Of a stretch of DNA of 13,019 nucleotides, positions 6,439 through 11,814 are shown in pieces. The notes under the pieces are model-generated. The model was not told the DNA's origin. It was given only the letters and a program-made list of their open reading frames with translations, and searched no databases. Position numbers and translations under genes: made by a program. The stretch is taken from the NCBI GenBank assembly GCA_945889545.1, contig CAMDCC010000052.1, positions 1 through 13,019 on the forward strand, read 5' to 3'. Position 1 is the stretch's first letter. Each line of letters opens with the position of its first letter. The DNA comes from Bifidobacterium breve (GTDB lineage: Bacteria > Actinomycetota > Acidimicrobiia > IMCC26256 > PALSA-555).

Positions 6439-7551
6439 TCAGGCCTTCGAGGGGTAGATGGGCCACCAGGGCGGCGAGACCGAAGTTTCAATCGTGCTGG
6501 GATCGACCGGTCGTCGCTCGTTCGACGCCTGGTAGACGGCGAAGGCGAGTTGGAGCGTCTGGATCGCGAGTTCGCCGTCCATGTCGGGCTGCGTTCCGGC
6601 GAGCAGTGAGTCGACGAAGTGCTTCGATGCGCCCGACATGCTGCTCGTCCAGCTGGCGTCGATATCGCCGTACGAAGTGGTTGTGCCGTCAGCTCGATAC
6701 AACATCACCGGTGGTAGGTCGAGCATCTGGCCGGTGTACCGAGTTACCCAGATGAAGCCGTCCGAGCCCTGGATCTCGAAGAACTCGTCGGCGCCGAAGA
6801 ACTCGGAGCGCAGGAACATGTTGGGTGCGTACGTGACCTCCATGAGACCGAGGAGGTCGTCGCGCTCGTACTCCCAGAACGCGGCGGTCGGTGCTTCGAA
6901 GAAGAGCGGTCCTTGGCGCACGACCGACTGCACGCTGCGCACGTTTTCGCCGGCGAGCCAGAGCGCCGCCGCGTACTTGTGCCATACGTCGTCGAAGAGG
7001 TGTCCGCCCGGGCTGAGCTCGTTGAAGCGCCAGATGTAGCCCTCGACCTCGAGCGAGTCGCCGAACGTGGAATTGGTCTTGCCGCCGATGAGTGTCTTCA
7101 CCCTGATCATGTTCGGCGTGCCGATCGCTCCCTCGGCGATGAGCTCACGCGCCTTCATGAGCGGTGGATAGTGCAGCGCACATTCGCTGACTCGGAACAC
7201 CACGCCGGCCTTGTCGGCCGCCGCGATCATCTCGCGGGCTTCTGTCACCGAGTTCGCGATCGGCTTCTGCACCGAGATGTGCTTTCCAGCTTGCGCGGCT
7301 GCGACCACATGGTCGCGGTGCATGTGCGTTGGTGTGAGGATCTCGACGGCGTCGATCTCGTCGTCTTCGAGCATCGCGTCGAGGCTCGTGTACACCTTCG
7401 GCACGTTCCACTCCGCGGCGACGTGTTGTGCCTTCTCTTCGCGCGGCTCGCAGATCGCAACCACATCGCAGTCGGGGTGGTCGAGGTACCCCCGTGCGTT
7501 GAGTGGTGCGATGTTGCCGATCCCCACCAGGCCCATCCGAACTCGATCCAT
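6439..7551 (-). CDS. Gfo/Idh/MocA family NAD(P)-dependent oxidoreductase
   Basis: A 370-residue enzyme from the ATG at 7549-7551. A GTG 66 bases further upstream would add a basic, low-complexity tail overlapping the TetR gene, and is rejected. The N-terminal Rossmann domain has GLVGIGNIAPLN (7-18), CEPREEKA (34-41) at the ribose-binding strand end, ILTPTHMH (71-78), and the family VQKPIA with catalytic-type Lys96. The C-terminal domain carries GGHLFDDVWHKY (182-193), giving the usual D-x3-H pair (Asp187, His191) of sugar dehydrogenases. The family oxidises or reduces sugars, inositols and related polyols, often through a 3-keto intermediate. It follows the TetR stop by 14 bases and precedes the sulfatase by five, so sulfate removal and sugar oxidation are probably linked. 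The exact sugar is not readable. Confidence 0.9.
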   Translation of the reverse strand: MDRVRMGLVGIGNIAPLNARGYLDHPDCDVVAICEPREEKAQHVAAEWNVPKVYTSLDAMLEDDEIDAVEILTPTHMHRDHVVAAAQAGKHISVQKPIANSVTEAREMIAAADKAGVVFRVSECALHYPPLMKARELIAEGAIGTPNMIRVKTLIGGKTNSTFGDSLEVEGYIWRFNELSPGGHLFDDVWHKYAAALWLAGENVRSVQSVVRQGPLFFEAPTAAFWEYERDDLLGLMEVTYAPNMFLRSEFFGADEFFEIQGSDGFIWVTRYTGQMLDLPPVMLYRADGTTTSYGDIDASWTSSMSGASKHFVDSLLAGTQPDMDGELAIQTLQLAFAVYQASNERRPVDPSTIETSVSPPWWPIYPSKA

Positions 7552-7565
7552 GGCGGGGACAGTAC

Positions 7566-8171
7566 TCAGGGCTGGGTCGCCGGCTCCTCGACGCGGACGC
7601 CGCGGAGGCCGAACCACATCAGCTCGCTCACCCAGCGCGCGAGCTGCGCGGGCTCGGCCCTCGACCCGTCGTCGGTGAGCGCGTCGCGGCTCGTGGCCTC
7701 AGCCACGCCGATCAACGCGTGAGCAAGCACTCGACGGTGCTCGTCCGAGCCCGAGATCTCGATCAGGTGGCTGACGGCCTCCGCCGATTCGTCGAGCACG
7801 CGCTCGACGATCTCGGCGAACTCCGGATCGTTGCGCGCGGATGCGCCGAAGAGCACGCGGAAGGCGGCCTCATTTCCGGTGACAAAGCGGAAGTAGGCCG
7901 CAAACCCTTCCTCGACCCGTTCGCGTCCGGTGTGCGCGGCAGAAGTCGAGGTTTCAAGCTCTTGGAGAAGCTGGCGACCGACGTCGTCGAGGAGTTCCAC
8001 GAAGAGCGCTCGTTTGGACGGGAAGTGCTGGTAGAGCACGGGCTTGGTCACGCCGGCCGCCGAAGCGACGTCGTCCATCGACGTGGCATGAAATCCGCTC
8101 ACGGCGAACTCGACGCATGCAACGTCGAGCAGCTGCCGTCGGCGCTGCTCCGCCGGGAGTCGAATGGTCAC
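7566..8171 (-). CDS. TetR-family transcriptional regulator
   Basis: A 201-residue regulator starting at GTG (8169-8171), six bases after the aldo/keto reductase stop and with no clear RBS, so it is probably translated by coupling. The N-terminal DNA-binding domain is complete: RRQLLDVACVEFAVSGFHAT helix 1, then the helix-turn-helix TSMDDVASAAGVTKPVLYQHF (about 30-50) and SKRALF (52-57). The C-terminal helical ligand/dimer domain is variable and gives no hint of the effector. Being inside the AKR-Gfo/Idh-sulfatase operon, it most likely represses its own operon and is released by a pathway metabolite; the operator would be expected in 9186-9285. The family call is secure and the target is inference. 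Confidence 0.92.
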   Translation of the reverse strand: MTIRLPAEQRRRQLLDVACVEFAVSGFHATSMDDVASAAGVTKPVLYQHFPSKRALFVELLDDVGRQLLQELETSTSAAHTGRERVEEGFAAYFRFVTGNEAAFRVLFGASARNDPEFAEIVERVLDESAEAVSHLIEISGSDEHRRVLAHALIGVAEATSRDALTDDGSRAEPAQLARWVSELMWFGLRGVRVEEPATQP

Positions 8172-8177
8172 GCTGGC

Positions 8178-9185
8178 TCAGACGCTCGATTTCAAGGGCA
8201 TCTGGTAGCGGTCTTCGTGATCGAAGTTCCGCAGCCACAGCGCGTTGAGCATCGACGTTTCGTCCGCGGAAAGTGGAAGCTCCGTCGCCGCCGCATATTC
8301 GTGGATCTCTTCGGGCGTGACGAACGTGGGGAGCACCGTGGTGAACGCAGGGTTGGCGAGGATCCCGGCGACCGCCGCCTGCCCGATCGTGCGACCGGTG
8401 TCTTTCCAGAGGAACTCGAGCGTTGCTGCCTTCTCGAAGTTGTCGAGCATGTTCTCGCGGTTGCGATGCGACCGGTGGTCTTCCTTCGGGAACACGGTGT
8501 CGGGGGTGACCTTCCCCGAGAGCGTGTCGGAAGCGTGGGGCACTCGGGAGATGAGACCCACTCCGCCGCTCTTCACACGGGGCTCCGCAGCGAAGGTGAG
8601 CCCAGGCTCTTGCTCCAGGATGTTGAACACGGTCTGCAGTGTTGTGATCGGTCGCTCGCGAACGGCTTGCAGTCCTTCTTCTACCCAGCCGATGGCTGGG
8701 CCGAGCGCGACTCCGAGCTCGCGAACTTTGCCCTCGGCCTTGAGCCGTTCGAGCTCTTCCCACAACGCGTCGTCCAGGATCGGCTCGATACGCGTGTTGT
8801 GGAGCTGGTACAGGTCGATGTAGTCGGTGCCGAGCCGCCGCAGCGAGGCTTCGAGCTGTGCGCGGATCGATTCCGGTCGCCAGTCGGTCGGACGCTCCGA
8901 CTGACCAGGGTGCAGCCGTGGGGCATCGATGTCGTAGCCGCATTTCGTGGTCAGGACGATCTCGTCGCGCTGAGCCTTCAGCACATCGGCGAGCATCGAT
9001 TCGCCGACGCCCTCCTCGCCGTAGACCGGCGCCGTATCGATGAACGTGATCCCGGCATCGAGCGCGGCGTGGATCATCCCTTGCTTGTCGTCGACCCTGC
9101 CCCACCAGTCGCTGGCCAACGTCCAGGTACCGAACCCGACCTCGGAGACCTCGAGCTCTGACTCACCGAATCGGCGGTAGCGCAT
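8178..9185 (-). CDS. Aldo/keto reductase
   Basis: A 335-residue (beta/alpha)8 NADPH-dependent carbonyl reductase or sugar dehydrogenase. The start ATG has a good AGGAG seven bases upstream. The full catalytic tetrad is visible: Asp50 (ITFIDTAPVYG), Tyr55, Lys81 (LTTKCGYD) and His129 (DLYQLHN). GEEGVGESML (56-65) and VREL (154-157) are typical of bacterial aldose/auxin-type AKRs. The C-terminal third has DHRSHRNREN (236-245) and AVAGILANPAFTTVLP (271-286), which binds the cofactor phosphate side. It is the first gene of the leftward operon with TetR, Gfo/Idh and sulfatase genes, so it may reduce or oxidise the sugar or aldehyde made by its neighbours. The family is certain; the substrate is not. 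Confidence 0.93.
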   Translation of the reverse strand: MRYRRFGESELEVSEVGFGTWTLASDWWGRVDDKQGMIHAALDAGITFIDTAPVYGEEGVGESMLADVLKAQRDEIVLTTKCGYDIDAPRLHPGQSERPTDWRPESIRAQLEASLRRLGTDYIDLYQLHNTRIEPILDDALWEELERLKAEGKVRELGVALGPAIGWVEEGLQAVRERPITTLQTVFNILEQEPGLTFAAEPRVKSGGVGLISRVPHASDTLSGKVTPDTVFPKEDHRSHRNRENMLDNFEKAATLEFLWKDTGRTIGQAAVAGILANPAFTTVLPTFVTPEEIHEYAAATELPLSADETSMLNALWLRNFDHEDRYQMPLKSSV

Positions 9186-9285
9186 GCGCGTCTCCTCGTG
9201 GTGACGTGGTGTTCGGCGGGTTCAACGTCGACGTGCCCCGCTGGTTCGATAACCGTAGATCCTTCCGTGCGATCGCGGCGAACTG
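9186..9285 (-). promoter_or_regulatory. Likely promoter/operator region of the AKR-TetR-Gfo/Idh-sulfatase operon
   Basis: A 100-base gap upstream of the aldo/keto reductase. It holds a 10-base perfect palindrome ACGTCGACGT (9225-9234), an inverted repeat GGTT-CGAT-AACC (9243-9254) and a short direct repeat of GTGGTGA-type sequence near 9198-9212. Either dyad could be the TetR site, but both are short. No clear -35/-10 pair could be identified. The assignment rests mainly on position. Confidence 0.3.
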
Positions 9286-9552
9286 TCAGCCGTGGCCCTG
9301 CGCTTGACGTTCCTCGCGTTCGGCGGCTCGTACGCCGTACCCGAGAACGATCGGTATCGGGAGGATGATGATCGCGGCAGTGAGCGTGGCGACTGTGAGG
9401 GCCACGCTCCAACCTGGAAAGTCGGAGGCGAGTCCGACGCCGAACGCAACGATGGCAACCAGCATCGCGCCGTATCCGATTCGCTGGGCGATCTTCACGA
9501 AGCGAGCGATCCGCGCGCGTTGCGCGATGACGGGATCGGTTGGATCGCTCAC
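9286..9552 (-). CDS. Small two-helix membrane protein, uncharacterised
   Basis: An 88-residue protein starting at GTG (9550-9552), which overlaps the glycosyltransferase stop as GTGA; a second GTG three bases upstream is an alternative. The N terminus SDPTDPVIAQRARIARFVK is hydrophilic with positive charges. Two hydrophobic segments follow, about 24-44 (IGYGAMLVAIVAFGVG) and 48-72 (WSVALTVATLTAAIIILPIPI). A charged C-terminal tail, RAAEREERQAQGHG, closes it. The positive-inside pattern suggests both ends face the cytoplasm. I recognise no characterised family. The tight coupling to the glycosyltransferase suggests they are made together. A much longer in-frame reading extends upstream over the glycosyltransferase gene but lacks protein-like character there. 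Confidence 0.72.
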   Translation of the reverse strand: MSDPTDPVIAQRARIARFVKIAQRIGYGAMLVAIVAFGVGLASDFPGWSVALTVATLTAAIIILPIPIVLGYGVRAAEREERQAQGHG

Positions 9553-10634
9553 CACCGAGTCCAACCTACTGCTGCGAATGCATCGCGCAGCCGGCCGGGG
9601 AGGTCGACAAGATCGAAGTTCGCCTTCAGGCACGCATCGTTGGCGGCTCGTGTGGCCGGATCGGGTGAAGCCAAGCGCTGCGCGACCGCAGCAGGATCGT
9701 CGATGGACAAGAGCTGAAGACCGAGATCGATGAGCTCGTCCAACGCCGGGTAACGCCCGACGGCTACCGGTATGCCGGCGACCGTGGCTTCGATCACGGG
9801 ATTTCCGAATCCCTCCCAGCTCGATGGGAACACGACGACGTCGGCCGCTGCGTAGGCATCCTCGGCCCGCGGCGCGCGGCCTTGCGTGACGGAGACCGAT
9901 GTGTGCATCACGAGGCGGTCGAGCTCGGTGTCGAATCCATCCTCGGCCGGACCTGTGAGCCAGTAGCGAATCGTGTGGCCCGGGACGTGCTTGCCGAGCA
10001 CTTCTGCGAACTGGATGCCGAGCCCGACCTCCTTGCGAGGGATCGCTCGCGTCGGTTGGAGCACCACGATGTCGTTGGGACCAAAGCCGAGCTGCGACCG
10101 CGTTGCCTCGCGATCTCCGGTCGGCGGCTCGAGGTCGAACGCATTTCGGATGAGGTGAGCCTCGATGCCGCGCGCGCCAAGCGCCCGGCGCGCGCCGTCG
10201 TTGATGGTGACGTGCAGCGAGTTCGGGCGCTGCGGTGGGAGATGAGTGATGTGCGCGAGGTGCCGGCGCTCCCACGGCAGGTCGTGATGATGAAAGACGA
10301 CTCGGCCGTCATGTGCGAGCAGGACGTCGGCCGCGACTGTCGAGGCGGTCAGGTTGAGGGGGAGCGAGCACAGATTCTCGACGATCACCACGTCGGCACC
10401 GGCGAGCGCCGCGGCCAACGCGTCCGGTTCGCTGTGTGCACCTTCGGCTGGATCGATCGCGAGGAACGCCAGCCATGTGTCGTTGGGTCGCAGCCCATCT
10501 GTGAGTTCCCCAGCGACTCGTCGCGTATCGAAGCCGAGCTCGCGGAGTGCCCACTCCCATTTGCGCGCTTCGACCGACACGCCGTCGGCGCCACCAAGGC
10601 GGAACGACAGCAGTACCGCGGTGGGCATGCTCAT
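9549..10634 (-). CDS. GT4-like glycosyltransferase (GT-B fold)
   Basis: A 361-residue glycosyltransferase from the ATG at 10632-10634; an ATG two codons later is equally possible, and neither has a strong RBS. The N-terminal acceptor domain opens with PTAVLLSFRLGGADGVSVEA (4-23), a strand followed by a glycine-rich loop. HHHDLPWERR (115-124) is a distinctive mid-domain motif. The C-terminal donor domain has VLQPTRAIPRKEV (191-203), where Arg196 and Lys201 likely hold the donor phosphates, RYWLTGP (223-229) and the GT4 signature SSWEGFGNPVIEA (271-283), with the E-x7-E pair Glu274/Glu282. It probably transfers a sugar from a nucleotide donor at the inner membrane face, perhaps to a cell-envelope glycan; that is inference. 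It begins 23 bases after the upstream uncharacterised gene and overlaps the small membrane protein gene by four bases. Confidence 0.88.
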   Translation of the reverse strand: MSMPTAVLLSFRLGGADGVSVEARKWEWALRELGFDTRRVAGELTDGLRPNDTWLAFLAIDPAEGAHSEPDALAAALAGADVVIVENLCSLPLNLTASTVAADVLLAHDGRVVFHHHDLPWERRHLAHITHLPPQRPNSLHVTINDGARRALGARGIEAHLIRNAFDLEPPTGDREATRSQLGFGPNDIVVLQPTRAIPRKEVGLGIQFAEVLGKHVPGHTIRYWLTGPAEDGFDTELDRLVMHTSVSVTQGRAPRAEDAYAAADVVVFPSSWEGFGNPVIEATVAGIPVAVGRYPALDELIDLGLQLLSIDDPAAVAQRLASPDPATRAANDACLKANFDLVDLPGRLRDAFAAVGWTRW

Positions 10635-10657
10635 GGCGTCGTTGTCCGACGCCGGGT

Positions 10658-11344
10658 TCAGGCGGACCCGCGCTCCGGCGCGAGGAACGGCATCCGCCGG
10701 TTGACGGCATCGAGCACGGCACGAACAACCGCGTCGTCGGGGTGCTGCCGGATGATGGCCGAACCACACAGTCGCAGCTCATAGGGCGGACTCACGCTCA
10801 CGAGCGTGACGATCGCGATGTCGTCGACGCCGGCCCGAACCGTCTCGGCGGCTTCGACGTCCACACCCTGCATGCCAGCGACTTGTTCGAGCGCGTCGAT
10901 CGTCGCGGCAGCGACCAGGCGAGGCCGGGTTGCGGCGCCGACAGATCCTTCGGCGTATCCGGTCGCTTCGTCGTCCTCGAGACGCAACGAGACGCGCACA
11001 GTCATGCGTGGTCCCGAGACATGGGAGTCGATGGCCATGATCCGTGGTCGCGCGACTGCGGTGGGCGCGAGGGCGCTGGCAATGTCGTCGTCGTCCGGGC
11101 TGAGTTGGACGACCGAGACGATGCGGCGGTCGATGTCGATCCCGAACGATGCGAGCGCGACCGATTGGACGTCTCGGACCACCTGTTTGGCGTGCTTGCC
11201 GGTATGTGCGAGGACGTGGACCTCGACCGGCCGACCGGCTGAGTCTTCGACGATGCGGACCGCCACGACATCGGGCAGTCGGCAAAGCTCGACTTCCACG
11301 TCACTCATGCTGGGTCCAGCGGTCTGGTGTTCGTCGATGATCAT
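10658..11344 (-). CDS. Conserved-looking uncharacterised protein, two alpha/beta parts
   Basis: A 228-residue protein from the ATG at 11342-11344, chosen because GGGGA lies six bases upstream and the sequence becomes protein-like there; an ATG 36 bases further in (11308) is an alternative. Residues 16-80 form a compact alpha/beta unit: VEVELCRLPDVVAVRIVED, then EVHVLAHTGKHAKQVVRDVQ, then IDIDRRIVSVVQL. After an Asp-rich linker (84-87) comes a second unit (about 100-218) with repeated strands, TRPRLVAAATIDALEQV (139-155) and a closing helix AVVRAVLDAVNRRM. There is no signal peptide, membrane segment or catalytic motif I can name. From memory, similar two-part proteins occur in other actinobacteria, but I cannot verify this. 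First gene of the operon with the glycosyltransferase and small membrane protein. Confidence 0.72.
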   Translation of the reverse strand: MIIDEHQTAGPSMSDVEVELCRLPDVVAVRIVEDSAGRPVEVHVLAHTGKHAKQVVRDVQSVALASFGIDIDRRIVSVVQLSPDDDDIASALAPTAVARPRIMAIDSHVSGPRMTVRVSLRLEDDEATGYAEGSVGAATRPRLVAAATIDALEQVAGMQGVDVEAAETVRAGVDDIAIVTLVSVSPPYELRLCGSAIIRQHPDDAVVRAVLDAVNRRMPFLAPERGSA

Positions 11345-11377
11345 CCGAGTCCCCGCTCTGGGAAAGGCTTCTGCGTG

Positions 11378-11406
11378 AGGATACGGAGCCTGGGCCGTTG
11401 TGACAG
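11378..11406 (-). promoter_or_regulatory. Candidate promoter of the uncharacterised protein/glycosyltransferase operon
   Basis: On the minus strand CTGTCA (11401-11406) and TATCCT (11378-11383) are separated by exactly 17 bases. CTGTCA matches four of six positions of TTGACA, and TATCCT matches the TANNNT actinobacterial -10. Transcription would start near 11371, giving a leader of about 27 bases that includes the GGGGA RBS before the ATG at 11344. Confidence 0.45.
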
Positions 11407-11426
11407 GGATATCAACTATCGCGCTG

Positions 11427-11448
11427 AGAGTGGTCGGACGAGCACTCT
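11427..11448. promoter_or_regulatory. 22-base dyad, candidate operator
   Basis: The arms AGAGTG and CACTCT are perfect reverse complements, and inside them TCG and CGA also pair around a central GA, with one G/G mismatch in each half. Nine of eleven half-site positions are symmetric. It lies about 20 bases upstream of the candidate leftward -35 and upstream of the rightward structured region, so a dimeric regulator bound here could affect both sides. No known regulator motif was recognised. Confidence 0.35.
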
Positions 11449-11507
11449 GCCTCTTGCGGACTTCGGATCGAACGACGAAACTCCTGTGACTCAAGTGAAT
11501 GGTGTGG

Positions 11508-11525
11508 TCAGCCTTCGGGGGCTGA
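11508..11525 (+). repeat. Perfect stem-loop TCAGCC/GGCTGA
   Basis: TCAGCC and GGCTGA form a 6-base-pair perfect stem around the six-base loop TTCGGG. It lacks a following T-run, so it is not a standard intrinsic terminator. It sits directly before the larger paired region and may be its first element. Confidence 0.45.
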
Positions 11526-11528
11526 AAG

Positions 11529-11628
11529 TGCACGGAGGGAGGTGAGCATCTGGACGGACGGAGCGGGCAGGGCCCCGGCAAGCGAGGGGACTGAAGAGTC
11601 CTGAAGCGAAGCGTCACCTCATCGGCAC
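11529..11628 (+). ncRNA. Candidate structured RNA leader (long-range stem with inner hairpin)
   Basis: GTGC (11529-11532) can pair with GCAC (11625-11628), and GAGGTGA (11539-11545) pairs perfectly with TCACCTC (11614-11620), extended by GC/GC across a one-base bulge. Inside lies a second perfect hairpin, GGACT-GAAG-AGTCC (11588-11601), and a possible CCCC/GGGG helix (about 11574-11589). A closing helix over a multi-branched interior is the layout of a cis-regulatory RNA. It stands about 45 bases before a well-initiated start codon (11674). The conserved cores of c-di-GMP-I, c-di-AMP (ydaO), cobalamin, TPP and glycine riboswitches were not found. GC-rich sequence pairs easily by chance, so this is only a candidate. 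Confidence 0.33.
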
Positions 11629-11673
11629 ATCAGCGGAGCCGGCGGGAGTTTCCTCTAGAGAGGGGGGATTCAC

Positions 11674-11763
11674 GTGAAGAAGGTGATGACCCGTCTTGCC
11701 ATCATCGGCTCAAGCGTCGCCGCGCTGGTACTTGCCGGCGGTGCCAGCCGCATCTGGCGGTAA
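11674..11763 (+). pseudogene. 29-codon signal-peptide-like ORF, probably a truncated secreted-protein gene
   Basis: A GTG start preceded by the strong RBS GAGAGGGGGG with seven bases spacing. The product has a basic N terminus (VKKVMTR), a hydrophobic core (LAIIGSSVAALVLAGG) and a small-residue stretch (GGAS) where signal peptidase would cut, followed by RIWR and TAA (11761-11763). This is the normal 5' end of an exported protein gene, but nothing of the mature protein follows. The stop lies in a short inverted repeat, GCCAG-CCGCAT-CTGGC (11743-11758). After it the sequence becomes more AT-rich (GGAATTTTACC). Most likely an old secreted gene lost its body by deletion or insertion. Alternatives are a genuine leader peptide, or a single-helix small membrane protein. 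Downstream, the HD-GYP-like gene is in the same reading frame. Confidence 0.5.
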
Positions 11764-11814
11764 CCAGTATGGAATTTTACCGGGGTCCTGCCCGATCCGT
11801 CTGTTCACTCCCCA

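Larger units (their letters stand above)
11345..11673. other. Structured intergenic region between divergent units
   Basis: About 330 bases without a confident protein gene. It holds a candidate leftward promoter (11378-11406), a 22-base dyad (11427-11448), a perfect hairpin (11508-11525), a long-range paired region (11529-11628) and a strong RBS (about 11659-11667) for the short ORF that follows. No rightward promoter could be recognised. The density of dyads here contrasts with the rest of the window, where genes touch or overlap. Confidence 0.6.

Noticed and set aside
7503..9161. Plus-strand open frame of about 552 codons opposite the TetR and aldo/keto reductase genes
   Set aside because: The product has low-complexity charged composition and no motif, while the opposite strand encodes two complete families with all key residues.
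9225..9234. ACGTCGACGT palindrome as the TetR operator
   Set aside because: Ten symmetric GC-rich bases are too short and too common in such DNA to name as a binding site. It is mentioned only within the promoter-region entry.
9553..10275. Long N-terminal extension of the small membrane protein
   Set aside because: The region overlaps the glycosyltransferase in another frame and its translation is Arg/Ala/Pro-rich noise. Protein-like sequence begins at the GTG overlapping the glycosyltransferase stop.
11542..11604. 20-codon ORF from a GTG just after GGAGGGAGG
   Set aside because: The purine-rich run could act as an RBS, but spacing is only three bases, the peptide has no recognisable character, and the same bases form the proposed RNA stem.
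11345..11617. N-terminal extension of the uncharacterised alpha/beta protein up to 11617
   Set aside because: The extra 91 residues are Pro/Arg/Ser-rich without structure, and a promoter and RBS are visible in front of the ATG at 11344.
11508..11640. Known riboswitch (c-di-GMP-I or c-di-AMP) ahead of an HD-GYP-like gene
   Set aside because: The conserved core motifs of those classes as I know them are absent, so the region is reported only as an unclassified structured candidate.
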